In this document: positions 1 to 7,984 of the stretch, one piece after another
Layout of the letters: each line of letters starts with the position of its first letter
Position numbering within the stretch: position 1 is the stretch's first letter
Assembly: GCA_007128045.1 (NCBI GenBank)
Contig: SKYG01000241.1
Span: 1-24,643 of the forward strand
Source of the DNA: Bacteroidales bacterium
GTDB lineage: Bacteria > Bacteroidota > Bacteroidia > Bacteroidales > UBA7960
Length of the DNA stretch: 24,643 nt
Reading direction: 5' to 3'
Made by a program: the position numbers and the translations under genes
Notes under the pieces: generated by a model
Told to the model about the DNA's origin: nothing
Seen by the model: only the letters and a program-made list of their open reading frames with translations
The model's database searches: none

Positions 1-567
1 ACAGAATGTGTTTTAACACACACAAGTAATCTTAATTTGAACAACTTCAGAGACCTGACCATAACCAACAGTATTATAATAGGTAATTTATATTATGCCA
101 AATTTTTAACACTTGCAAACAGTATTTTGCTAAGTACAAACACTGCAGTATTATGGCAGGTTGAAAACTCAACCATTCAAAATTGTGTCATAGTAAGTGC
201 TTTATCGAGTAGGGGTTCTTTTAATAATAATAGTGTTTTGAACAATGTTCTTTTTAATGTTCAAAGTACATTTAACTGGGGTGTCAGCAATGTACACAGC
301 AACAATTACTACAGTGTGGGGCGCGACAACTTTTTTGTGGATCAGGATGGCGCACAATATAGTTATACTGATGATTACAGCCTGCAATCGCCAGGCCAAT
401 ATTTAGGTAACGATGGCTCCCAGGCAGGCATTTATGGTGGGATGCACCCGTTCAAGGAAGGGTCAGTACCGATGATCCCGCATGTGGTTAGAAAAAGTAT
501 CTCACATTCTATTGATGCGGAAGGAAAGCTACAGGTTGAGATAGAAGTTTCAGCACAGGATCATTAA
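1..567 (+). CDS. Beta-helix-like surface protein, C-terminal fragment (5' end outside window)
   Basis: The frame is open from base 1 with no stop, so the gene starts upstream. A TTG at 37 is only an internal codon. The visible 188 residues are rich in Asn, Ser, Val and Ile, with short alternating stretches such as NSIIIGNLYY, NSTIQNCVIVSAL and NSVLNNVLFNV. This spacing is typical of right-handed parallel beta-helix repeats, as in pectate-lyase-like or adhesin-like exported proteins. The fragment ends at a plain TAA after SAQDH and shows no T9SS sorting domain. It lies 17 bp upstream of the T9SS-exported protein in the same direction, so the two are probably co-transcribed and may act together at the cell surface. 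The beta-helix reading is inferred from composition and periodicity, and no catalytic residues can be assigned. Confidence 0.7.
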   Translation, partial: TECVLTHTSNLNLNNFRDLTITNSIIIGNLYYAKFLTLANSILLSTNTAVLWQVENSTIQNCVIVSALSSRGSFNNNSVLNNVLFNVQSTFNWGVSNVHSNNYYSVGRDNFFVDQDGAQYSYTDDYSLQSPGQYLGNDGSQAGIYGGMHPFKEGSVPMIPHVVRKSISHSIDAEGKLQVEIEVSAQDH

Positions 568-584
568 CCTGAAAAGCTTTAGCC

Positions 585-3500
585 ATGAAAAAGTCCTATA
601 GAATCATTTTTATGCTGCTATGGTTTGGTCTGCTGCATGCGCCACCTGCCATCTATTCCCAATCGATCAATGCCTGGGAATATTGGTTTGACGACAATTA
701 TGCGGCCAGGGTTACACAGACAATCAGCGGAACCACCACTTTGCAGCTAAATACTGGCATTCCTGCAAGCCATTTAAACCCTGGCCTGCACATACTGCAT
801 ATCCGGTTTCGTGATTCAGAAAACCGTTGGAGTGCACCCATCAGCCAGCTGTTCTTTAAAGGTGGCCAGCATGTGGCCACTTTTGAATACTGGTTCAATG
901 ATGACGTGGAGAACAAAAGCACTCTGGCTGCCAATCACGCAGCAGACTTCACACTGACAACCTATATTTCCACTGCAGATCTGAACCCGGGAATGCACCA
1001 GATGCATTACCGCTTTGTAGATGCAGCAGGTGTTCACAGCCCGGTCGAAAGCCGCCGGTTTTGGAAATCGGGTCAAACGCTTAAGGAGTTCGTGTATTGG
1101 TTTGACGACAAGATCAGTGATGCAACCAACGGCGAGATGTCGGGGGTGGTGTCTGAGACCTGGAAACACGAAATCAATGTAGAGAGGGGCCTGAACTTTG
1201 ACCATATGCATGTAAGGTACCTCGATGCCAGCAACTATTGGAGCAGTGTGTTGTCTTTAGAAGCACCCCCTCCACTTGCAGATTTTTTTACCATCAACAA
1301 CCGATATTTTGTCACGTTTAACAACACGACCCGACTTGGAACAAGCTTTCACTGGGATTTTGACGATGGCACAGAATCGACCCAGGTAAACCCCTCGCAT
1401 ACCTATGAGGGTCCCGGCGAATACCATGTATGCCTGATCGCTGAAAACAAAATGGGTTCAGATACAATTTGTCGCTATGTGACATTGCGTGGCATCTCAT
1501 CAGTGATGCCGGAAAGAGCAGGTAATGCCGGCTTTGCCACACTTGTAGTCAATGGTGGAGGCCTGACCGAGGCTACCACCGTGGTATTGTCGCGCGAGGG
1601 CCACCAGACCATCCACGCCGATACCACCATCCTGATGCAGCCCGGACGGCTGCAGGCCAGGTTTAACCTGAGCGGCAAACCTCTTGGAGAATGGGATGTA
1701 GAGGTCAGGGTGCCACAAGATACCACGATGACGGTACCCGGTGGACTGGTCATTGAAGAGGGTCGCCCGGTCGATTTCTGGGTGGAGGTGAGCGGTCGTG
1801 ACGTGGTGATGGTGAACCGCTGGCAGACCTTTACGGTAAACTATGGTAATCTGGGCAACAATGACATCTTCTCAGCACCATTTTGGTTACTTGTTTCGGA
1901 TGTTCCTGGTTTGGAACTGGAGTTTCTTTCTAAAAAGCCTGACCTACCTCTCAACAGCGACGAACTGTGGGAAACTATCCGCGACTCGGTGCCTATCTGG
2001 TTCCCCATCGACAGCCTGGGCGACATGCCATTCAAAGCGAGAGTGTATCCACTGTTCATCCCACTTGTCAGAGCATCCGAAACCAACAGCTTTACCTTCA
2101 GGATAAAATCGCCTCAGAACTACAGAATGATAACCTGGGTTAACCCAGACTGGTTTATAGACCTAAAAAGCAGTGATTATGAGCGGTGCATCAGATGGGC
2201 GCAGTTTACCGCCTTTGGCAGCGGATTGGTGAACCTGCTCGCCAGCCAACTTCCGGGTGCAGGATGTGTGACAGCCATTGCCATGGGATTTGCCACCTAT
2301 GATTACAATGAAGCATCGTTAAGTAGCGCAGTATGGTCGTTGACCCGTGCAGCTATCGACTGTGTATGGGATCTTGGCAGTAACATCCCCATAATAAAAT
2401 CATATGCACTGGTTAAAGAAATACTATCGATGGCTGCCAACATGTATGAAAATTATGAGGCTATAGAAGATTGTAAACGAAAATTCAAAGCCGACAAACA
2501 GAAGGAAAAGCCCATTGCTGCAGTAACCTCCTTCGACCCGAACGAGATCGTGGGGCCAGGTGGGTACACTGACAAGAATTACAACTTTGATGACATCAAT
2601 TATCCATATATCATCTATTTTGAAAACCTTGACGATGCCACCGCACCGGCACAAGAGGTATTTGTCTATGACACGCTGGATGTCAGCAAGTTCGATTTGT
2701 CAACCTTCGAATTTGGCAATATCAGTTTTGGAGATACCATCATTTATGTGGAACCCGGCTTGAAATCTTACACCAACGACATCGACCTCAGGCCTGCCAA
2801 AGACATCATCTTACGGATCAATGGCCGGTTGGACATGGAGACAGCCGTTGTCAGGTGGTCGTTCGTCTCCCTTGACCCTGCCACCATGGATCTTACCGAG
2901 GACCCTTTTGGTGGTTTCCTGCCACCAAATGTCAACAGCCCGGAAGGAGAAGGATATGTGTCGTTCAACATCAGGCTCAAAGAAGGCCTCGACCACGGCA
3001 CGGTCATCGAAAACCAGGCCACCATTATCTTTGACCTCAACAAACCCATCACCACCAACGTTTGGGTAAATGCCATCGACCGTGAACCGCCGGTGAGCGC
3101 CGTGAATGTCCTGGATGCAGAAGTCCACCCCCCATTTTTGGTTAGCTGGGATGGGCATGACGATCACAGTGGTATCAAGTATTACTCGGTCTATTATTCC
3201 AAAGATGGCGGCGAACCCGTGCTGTGGAAGCTGAATACGCGGCATAAAACTGACTTGTTTGCTGGAGAAACCGGCAGCGTGTATCGATTTTATTCTGAAG
3301 CTACCGACAGCATCGGCAACCAGGAATACAAAGGAGGCGCATACGATACCATGACTACGGTATTGGTGTCTGCCCGTGAGGCAGCCAGATCTGTCAGTAA
3401 GTTTGATGTGTTTCCCAACCCTGCAAACGACCGACTGAATGTGTCATGGCATTCAACCCTGACCAAAGAGGTTTGGTTCGTAGTATATGACGTTTTCGGG

Positions 3501-3647
3501 AAAGAACACAGACGAACATTCCTCGGCCAGGCAGGATATGGCGAGCAAGTCCTGACCATAGACATCAGCCAATGGGAGAATGGCATCTATTTTTGTGTGC
3601 TGGAATACGCGGGTGGCAGGGAGGTAAGGAAAGTCGTTGTTCAGTAG
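585..3647 (+). CDS. T9SS-exported multidomain surface protein (YWFDD repeats, PKD, Ig-like, sorting domain)
   Basis: This 1020-aa protein starts at ATG 585 with a signal peptide (basic MKKSYR, a hydrophobic run, then a likely cut near S25/Q26). Three related modules follow, each opening with an aromatic motif: WEYWFDD (~31), FEYWFND (~99) and FVYWFDD (~169). The first two also share a 'LNPG-H--H-RF-D' pattern. A PKD domain spans about 233-302 (WDFDDGT at 257). Ig/IPT-like beta segments follow to about 530, then an unusual helical stretch (~535-642). A conserved surface-protein domain begins at FDPNE (~650) and ends near ENQATIIFDLNKPI (~807-822), followed by an Fn3-like domain. The C-terminus (~940-1020, starting VFPNPANDRLNV) is a type-A T9SS sorting domain, so the protein is expected to cross the outer membrane through the Por system. 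No enzymatic motif is evident. A structural, adhesive or recognition role is inference. Confidence 0.88.
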   Translation: MKKSYRIIFMLLWFGLLHAPPAIYSQSINAWEYWFDDNYAARVTQTISGTTTLQLNTGIPASHLNPGLHILHIRFRDSENRWSAPISQLFFKGGQHVATFEYWFNDDVENKSTLAANHAADFTLTTYISTADLNPGMHQMHYRFVDAAGVHSPVESRRFWKSGQTLKEFVYWFDDKISDATNGEMSGVVSETWKHEINVERGLNFDHMHVRYLDASNYWSSVLSLEAPPPLADFFTINNRYFVTFNNTTRLGTSFHWDFDDGTESTQVNPSHTYEGPGEYHVCLIAENKMGSDTICRYVTLRGISSVMPERAGNAGFATLVVNGGGLTEATTVVLSREGHQTIHADTTILMQPGRLQARFNLSGKPLGEWDVEVRVPQDTTMTVPGGLVIEEGRPVDFWVEVSGRDVVMVNRWQTFTVNYGNLGNNDIFSAPFWLLVSDVPGLELEFLSKKPDLPLNSDELWETIRDSVPIWFPIDSLGDMPFKARVYPLFIPLVRASETNSFTFRIKSPQNYRMITWVNPDWFIDLKSSDYERCIRWAQFTAFGSGLVNLLASQLPGAGCVTAIAMGFATYDYNEASLSSAVWSLTRAAIDCVWDLGSNIPIIKSYALVKEILSMAANMYENYEAIEDCKRKFKADKQKEKPIAAVTSFDPNEIVGPGGYTDKNYNFDDINYPYIIYFENLDDATAPAQEVFVYDTLDVSKFDLSTFEFGNISFGDTIIYVEPGLKSYTNDIDLRPAKDIILRINGRLDMETAVVRWSFVSLDPATMDLTEDPFGGFLPPNVNSPEGEGYVSFNIRLKEGLDHGTVIENQATIIFDLNKPITTNVWVNAIDREPPVSAVNVLDAEVHPPFLVSWDGHDDHSGIKYYSVYYSKDGGEPVLWKLNTRHKTDLFAGETGSVYRFYSEATDSIGNQEYKGGAYDTMTTVLVSAREAARSVSKFDVFPNPANDRLNVSWHSTLTKEVWFVVYDVFGKEHRRTFLGQAGYGEQVLTIDISQWENGIYFCVLEYAGGREVRKVVVQ

Positions 3648-3714
3648 AACGTGAAATGTTTCTTTTCGTCGCCAGGATGCATGTTAGGAGGCAAGGAAGG
3701 TCGTTGTTCAATAG
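3616..3714 (+). repeat. Imperfect 32-bp direct repeat copying the end of the T9SS gene
   Basis: Bases 3616-3647 (the last codons and stop of the T9SS gene, encoding REVRKVVVQ-stop) recur at 3683-3714 with 26 of 32 positions identical by eye. The copy can still be read as EARKVVVQ-stop, but a stop lies directly upstream in that frame. It therefore looks like a remnant of a sorting-domain 3' end or a small local duplication, not a gene. Confidence 0.6.
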
Positions 3715-3732
3715 GTGCCTGTTTTGCATTCA

Positions 3733-4323
3733 CTATTTTGGTTTCATCAGGTATATCAGTCCTGAGTACAGAACGATATTATTAACGCCGCCATTGGGTC
3801 TTTTCAGACCTGCGTTGCTGATGTGACGTATGCCCCCGGAAAGGTCAAGCCTTAGCCTGTCTGATAGTTGCACATCCAGGCCTGTTATGATATTGTCTGA
3901 AAAGATAAAACCTTTGGCTTGTCGTTCAGGAACACCTGAGACATAATGAGGACCTGAACCAAGTAACAAGTAAGCTGCCATTCTTCCATCACGAAAAGTT
4001 TTCCTGGCTGCAATTCCAACATTTAAACCAAACTCAAAACCGGATTCTTCCTTTGAAGAATTATTAGTTACTTTGTACTTCGTAATATTGAATTGCGGGT
4101 TTGGTATTATATCCACGGTAAAGGATTCTTTACTAAATATCGTAATGTAGTAGTTGACCTGAAGAAGTAACACATCGTAATGATAATTAACATCCAATCC
4201 ATCCTGAAAACCATATCCAACAGCAAACCCGATCTTTCGCTCTTTTTTCCGGAACATGTCAGCTTGTGCAAAACCTGATACATGTATCACAGAAAGTAAG
4301 ATAATAGCGAGATATTGTTTCAT
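3733..4323 (-). CDS. PagL-like lipid A deacylase / acyloxyacyl hydrolase family outer-membrane protein
   Basis: This 196-aa protein has a signal peptide (MKQYLAIILLSVIHVSGFAQ, cut near residue 20) and then alternating amphipathic strands consistent with a small eight-stranded outer-membrane barrel. The diagnostic segment is at 167-181: RHISNAGLKRPNGG, which matches the PagL H-x-S-N...PN-x-G signature. H167 and S169 fit the catalytic His and Ser of Pseudomonas PagL. The residue twelve after the Ser, Glu in the Pseudomonas enzyme as I recall it, is Asn181 here. PagL enzymes remove the 3-O-linked acyl chain of lipid A. Activity in this homologue is uncertain because of the Asn, and it may be a barrel of the same family with another role. 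The gene is convergent with the T9SS gene and divergent from the amidohydrolase, with only 57 bp between the two start codons. Confidence 0.75.
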   Translation of the reverse strand: MKQYLAIILLSVIHVSGFAQADMFRKKERKIGFAVGYGFQDGLDVNYHYDVLLLQVNYYITIFSKESFTVDIIPNPQFNITKYKVTNNSSKEESGFEFGLNVGIAARKTFRDGRMAAYLLLGSGPHYVSGVPERQAKGFIFSDNIITGLDVQLSDRLRLDLSGGIRHISNAGLKRPNGGVNNIVLYSGLIYLMKPK

Positions 4324-4380
4324 AAACCGGAGGATTTATCAGTCCATAAAAGTAAACAAAGTTCAAATAGGATACTATTT

Positions 4381-5562
4381 ATGTCTCAAATACCTGGAAT
4401 AAAAATCAGTGAATTAATTGCTGAAGCCATCAAACTAAGAAAGACATTGCATCGCTACCCTGAGGTTTCGGGGCAGGAGCGGCAAACAGCGGGATGGATA
4501 AAAGCATTTTTGGAAAAGTACAGACCTGATCAGGTCATAGAAGGCATAGGCGGCCACAGCATGGCAGCCATATTCGATTCTCAGAAAGAAGGTCCGACCC
4601 TGATGCTGCGGGCAGATATGGATGCCTTACCCATTCTTGAGGTCAATGACTTTCCACATAAAAGTCAATATGACGGTGTCTCTCACAAATGTGGTCACGA
4701 CGGTCATTCTGCGATCCTGGCTGCCATTTCTGCAGTGGTTGCCAAAAACAGACCTTCAAAAGGCCGGCTGGTGTTGTTGTTTCAGGCCGAAGAAGAAACA
4801 GGCCAGGGGGCGGAGAAAGTTATCAAGGATCCTAAATTTCAGGACATCAAACCGGATTTTATTTTTTCCCTGCATAACCTTCCCGGTTTTAAAAAACATA
4901 CGGTCATCATCAAGGAAAAAGCGTTTGCATCTGCGTCGAAAGGTGTGATCATCAAGCTGCAAGGCCGCTCATCACATGCTGCCCATCCTGAAAAAGGAAA
5001 CAGTCCGGGGCCCATGCTGCCCGAACTGATCGACGGCTTACTGAAAATCCCAAAAAGTAAAACAGATTTTCAAGACTTTACCCTGATCACGGTTATCCAT
5101 GTGCATATGGGAGAGGTAGCGTTTGGCACCAACCCCGGCGATGGTGTGGTGATGGCCACGCTAAGGAGTTATCGAAATATAGATATGCAAACCCTTACAG
5201 AGAAAGTTGAGCAACATGTCAGGACACTCGCTGCCAAATATAAGATCGATGCCGACATCAGCTATGCAGAAGTGTTTCCTGCCACCCATAACAATACGTG
5301 GTGTTGCGAAGTCATAGAGCAGGCAGCAACCGCAGGAAACCTTACCTTATACCCCATAAACCTGCCTTTCAGATGGTCGGAAGACTTTGGTCATTTCACA
5401 TTGAATTATCCTGGTGCCCTGTTCGGCATCGGTGCAGGGAGAAATTATCCAAGCCTTCATCAGGGCGACTATGACTTCCCCGACGAAATCATCAAAACAG
5501 GCGTTATGATGTTTTACCATATCGCTGATCAGATTTTAAACCTTTCCAATAAAGATGTTTAG
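4381..5562 (+). CDS. M20D-family amidohydrolase (N-acyl-amino-acid deacylase type)
   Basis: This is a 393-aa cytoplasmic metallo-amidohydrolase that probably removes the acyl group from N-acyl amino acids or related amides. The ATG at 4381 is chosen because the protein then begins like its family (an early LRKTLHRYPEVSG segment). An upstream TTG at 4315 would add a non-family leader that overlaps the divergent gene. Visible metal-site motifs are LRADMDALPI (about 78-87), CGHDGH (C104, H106, H109), the AEEETGQGA acidic motif (E137-E139), SLHNLPG, and a C-terminal LHQGDYDFPDE containing the last conserved His. The SSHAAHPEKG segment belongs to the lid domain. Everything needed for catalysis appears present. 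Its stop overlaps the start of the racemase gene by 8 bp, so the two are probably translationally coupled. The substrate cannot be read from sequence; hippurate-like, N-acetyl or N-acyl amino acids are all possible. Confidence 0.9.
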   Translation: MSQIPGIKISELIAEAIKLRKTLHRYPEVSGQERQTAGWIKAFLEKYRPDQVIEGIGGHSMAAIFDSQKEGPTLMLRADMDALPILEVNDFPHKSQYDGVSHKCGHDGHSAILAAISAVVAKNRPSKGRLVLLFQAEEETGQGAEKVIKDPKFQDIKPDFIFSLHNLPGFKKHTVIIKEKAFASASKGVIIKLQGRSSHAAHPEKGNSPGPMLPELIDGLLKIPKSKTDFQDFTLITVIHVHMGEVAFGTNPGDGVVMATLRSYRNIDMQTLTEKVEQHVRTLAAKYKIDADISYAEVFPATHNNTWCCEVIEQAATAGNLTLYPINLPFRWSEDFGHFTLNYPGALFGIGAGRNYPSLHQGDYDFPDEIIKTGVMMFYHIADQILNLSNKDV

Positions 5563-6709
5563 CACCTCATATATAGAAATCAGCCGTTCTGCTTACAAAA
5601 ACAACATAAAGTATTTGACCAGTGTTGCAGGAAAGAATGTTGTTTTCTCTTCAGTAATTAAAGGAAACGCATACGGACATGGGATGGAACACATTATTCC
5701 ACTGGCGGAAGAAGCAGGCATCAGGCATTTCTCTGTTTTCTCGGCTAAAGAAGCATATGCTGCCTATCAAATAACTTCGCCTGACGCCCGGATCATGATC
5801 ATGGGACACATCGACCATGATGAGCTGGAATGGGCTATTGAGCATGATATAGAGTTCTTCGTATTTGACGATGATCGCCTGGGAAAAGCCGTATCAGAAG
5901 CAAAAAAACAAAAAAAGAAAGCACATATTCACCTTGAAGTGGAAACAGGTTTTCATCGTACAGGAATAGAATATGAGACACTCCCGGATTTGATGAAATA
6001 CCTGAAATGTAACCAGGATCACTACATTTTCGAGGGTTTATGCACCCACTATGCCGGTGCAGAAAGCCTGGCCAACTATCTGAGGATAAAAAATCAGATA
6101 TCAACATTTCGCCAATTCAGCAGGTACTTCAGCAGGCATGGATTGGCACCCAGGCTGAAACATACGGCATGTTCAGCTGCAGCACTGACCTATCCTACAA
6201 CAATAATGGATATGGTAAGGTTTGGAATTGCACAGTTTGGGTATTGGCCGAGCCCTGAAACACAGATGTTCAGGTTTAAAAAAGACCAGGGAGCAGGCAA
6301 TGACAAGCTAAAACGATTGTTAAGCTGGAAATCGAGGGTGATGGCCGTAAAAGAAGTAGAAGCAGGACAATTTGTTGGCTATGGATCATCCTTCCTGGTG
6401 AACAAAAAAACGAAGATCGCCATCATCCCAGTAGGGTATGCCAATGGTTTCAGCAGGTCGTTAAGCAATACGGGCCGTGTACTGATCAGAGGCAGACGGG
6501 TGCCGGTAATTGGCACAGTTACCATGAATACCCTGACGGTGAATGTCACAGATGTACCTGGTGTGGAGAAAGGTGATGAAGTGGTAATCATCGGCAAGCA
6601 AAAACGACTGTCTATCAGCATTGCTTCATTTTGTGAGATGAGTAACATGCTGAATTATCAATTGCTCACCAGGATACCATCAGATATTCCACGCACAATC
6701 GTCAAATAA
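5555..6709 (+). CDS. alr: Alanine racemase family PLP enzyme (fold type III)
   Basis: This 384-aa protein has the alanine racemase N-terminal TIM barrel and C-terminal beta domain. The PLP lysine is K36 in VIKGNAYGHG. The opposing catalytic Tyr is Y276 in VGYGSS, followed by GYANGFSR. R135 in TGFHRTG corresponds to the conserved Arg near the PLP. Two deviations stand out. The position of the Lys that is carbamylated in the Geobacillus enzyme is Glu128 (LEVETG instead of the usual LKVDTG). The Asp of the substrate-entry M-D motif is Asn325 (TMNTL). Alanine racemase would supply D-alanine for peptidoglycan, but this could be a broad-specificity amino-acid racemase. It overlaps the amidohydrolase by 8 bp and lies 20 bp before a threonine aldolase. 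The gene symbol is the family name; the true substrate is not proven by sequence. Confidence 0.85.
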   Translation: MFSTSYIEISRSAYKNNIKYLTSVAGKNVVFSSVIKGNAYGHGMEHIIPLAEEAGIRHFSVFSAKEAYAAYQITSPDARIMIMGHIDHDELEWAIEHDIEFFVFDDDRLGKAVSEAKKQKKKAHIHLEVETGFHRTGIEYETLPDLMKYLKCNQDHYIFEGLCTHYAGAESLANYLRIKNQISTFRQFSRYFSRHGLAPRLKHTACSAAALTYPTTIMDMVRFGIAQFGYWPSPETQMFRFKKDQGAGNDKLKRLLSWKSRVMAVKEVEAGQFVGYGSSFLVNKKTKIAIIPVGYANGFSRSLSNTGRVLIRGRRVPVIGTVTMNTLTVNVTDVPGVEKGDEVVIIGKQKRLSISIASFCEMSNMLNYQLLTRIPSDIPRTIVK

Positions 6710-6729
6710 AACGACATAAAGACTTAATA

Positions 6730-7770
6730 ATGATTGGGATGAAACGCTTTAAAATTTTTGCCAGCGACAACAATGCACCCGTTCATGATAAGGTGTTCAA
6801 CGCCATGCTGGAGGTAAATGAAGGCGATGCCATCGCCTATGGTGATGATCCTTATACCGATGAGGCCCTGCGGTTATTTAAAGAGCTGTTTGGGTCTGAA
6901 AGCAGTACGTATTTTGTGTTTAATGGTACCGGAGCCAATGTTTCTGCCATTTCACACCTGACCAGGCCGTACCACGCCATTGTAAGTTCTGACAAAGCCC
7001 ATATACATCATGATGAATGTGGTGCCCCCGAGAAGTTTAGTGGATGCAAATTGCATGTACTTCCCTCTGACAATGGCAAGATCAAGCCCAATCAGATAAA
7101 GCCTTTGCTGCACTCTCTTGGCTTTCAACATCATTCTCAGCCAAAGGTCATATCTATTACCCAGGCTACCGAGATGGGAGCAGTGTATTCTCTGGATGAA
7201 ATTAAGTCTTTGGCAGATTTTGCCAAAGAGCATGACATGTTTCTGCACATGGATGGCGCCCGGATCGCCAATGCGGCAGCATATCTGAATGTCTCATTAA
7301 AAGAGATGGTCACGATGTCCGGGGTGGATGTCCTGTCGTTTGGTGGCACAAAAAATGGGTTGATGATGGGTGAGGCGGTGGTTTTTTCAAACCCTTTGTT
7401 GGCAATAGATTATGAATATACCCGCAAGCAAAGCATGCAACTGGCATCAAAGATGCGCTACATAAGTGCTCAATTCAAGGCTTTGCTAAGTGATAGCCTC
7501 TGGCTTGAAAATGCCCGTCATGCAAACCACATGGCCAAACTACTGGAAGAAAAAATCAGAGAAATTCCTGAGGTACAGATCACACAGCCGGTGCAGATCA
7601 ATGCCATTTTTGCCATTTTACCACCTGCAGCTATCGAAAAGTTGCTGAAAGAATTTTTCTTTTATACGTGGGATGCATCCCGCCATGAAGTCAGATGGAT
7701 GACCTCTTACAACACCACTGAAGAAGATGTGATGTCATTCATTGCAGCCCTGAAAGCTGCTTTGAAATAG
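6730..7770 (+). CDS. ltaE: Low-specificity L-threonine aldolase / beta-eliminating lyase family
   Basis: This 346-aa fold-type-I PLP enzyme probably splits L-threonine/L-allo-threonine (or similar beta-hydroxy amino acids) into glycine and an aldehyde. The ATG at 6730 gives MIGMKRFKIFASDNNAPVH, in which the DN-AP segment near the start is typical of the family (an internal Met at position 4 is an alternative start). Visible motifs are the GTGANVSA segment in the cofactor-binding region, HMDGAR (D175, the Asp that binds the pyridine nitrogen), and SFGGTKNG with K208 as the PLP lysine. Length matches the family. The gene starts 20 bp after the racemase, with no terminator-like structure between, so it likely shares the transcript. 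Glycine made here could feed the glycine cleavage system, whose GcvT gene lies about 5 kb downstream, though that link is only an inference. Confidence 0.88.
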   Translation: MIGMKRFKIFASDNNAPVHDKVFNAMLEVNEGDAIAYGDDPYTDEALRLFKELFGSESSTYFVFNGTGANVSAISHLTRPYHAIVSSDKAHIHHDECGAPEKFSGCKLHVLPSDNGKIKPNQIKPLLHSLGFQHHSQPKVISITQATEMGAVYSLDEIKSLADFAKEHDMFLHMDGARIANAAAYLNVSLKEMVTMSGVDVLSFGGTKNGLMMGEAVVFSNPLLAIDYEYTRKQSMQLASKMRYISAQFKALLSDSLWLENARHANHMAKLLEEKIREIPEVQITQPVQINAIFAILPPAAIEKLLKEFFFYTWDASRHEVRWMTSYNTTEEDVMSFIAALKAALK

Positions 7771-7796
7771 AATTAAAAATAACAACCCAGGCCATA

Positions 7797-7927
7797 CGAC
7801 AGGCTAAGTCCTGCGACAGGCCAAATTCTGTCGCTTCCAGATTCCCCTACGTGTTCTTGCGGACAGGCCAAGTCCTGTCCCTACCGGATTCCCCTGCGTG
7901 TTCTTGCGGACAGGCCAAGTCCTGTCC
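7797..7927 (+). repeat. Array of hairpin repeats with two 47-bp direct repeats
   Basis: The gap between the convergent threonine aldolase and prmC genes holds related hairpins. Two perfect ones are GGACAGG (7861-7867)/CCTGTCC (7874-7880) and the same stem at 7908-7914/7921-7927, each with the loop CCAAGT. A diverged one has GCGACAG (7813-7819) pairing with CTGTCGC (7828-7834), and a weak one begins at 7797. The two good hairpins lie inside a direct repeat of period 47 bp (starting GATTCCCCT at 7840 and 7887). Because the stems are palindromic they could act as bidirectional terminators or as REP-like elements. They lack adjacent T-tracts, which argues against simple intrinsic terminators. Confidence 0.8.
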
Positions 7928-7941
7928 CTACAGCATTAACC

Positions 7942-7984
7942 ACTTCCCAACTCCTCAACTCCTTAACTCCTTAACTTTTCAACT
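7942..7984 (+). repeat. Short low-complexity CTCCTTAACT repeat
   Basis: About 40 bases between the hairpin array and the prmC stop consist of imperfect repeats of CAACTCC/TTAACTCC/TTAACTT. This is simple tandem structure, and I see no promoter or gene in it. Confidence 0.5.

Noticed and set aside
3572..3826. Plus-strand 84-codon frame after the T9SS gene
   Set aside because: It overlaps both the end of the T9SS gene and the PagL-like gene, and has no protein-like features.
7840..7933. Possible CRISPR-like repeat because of two identical units
   Set aside because: There are only two units of 47 bp directly abutting, with no unique spacers and no cas genes, and each unit is itself palindromic. 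It is a short tandem or REP-like repeat.
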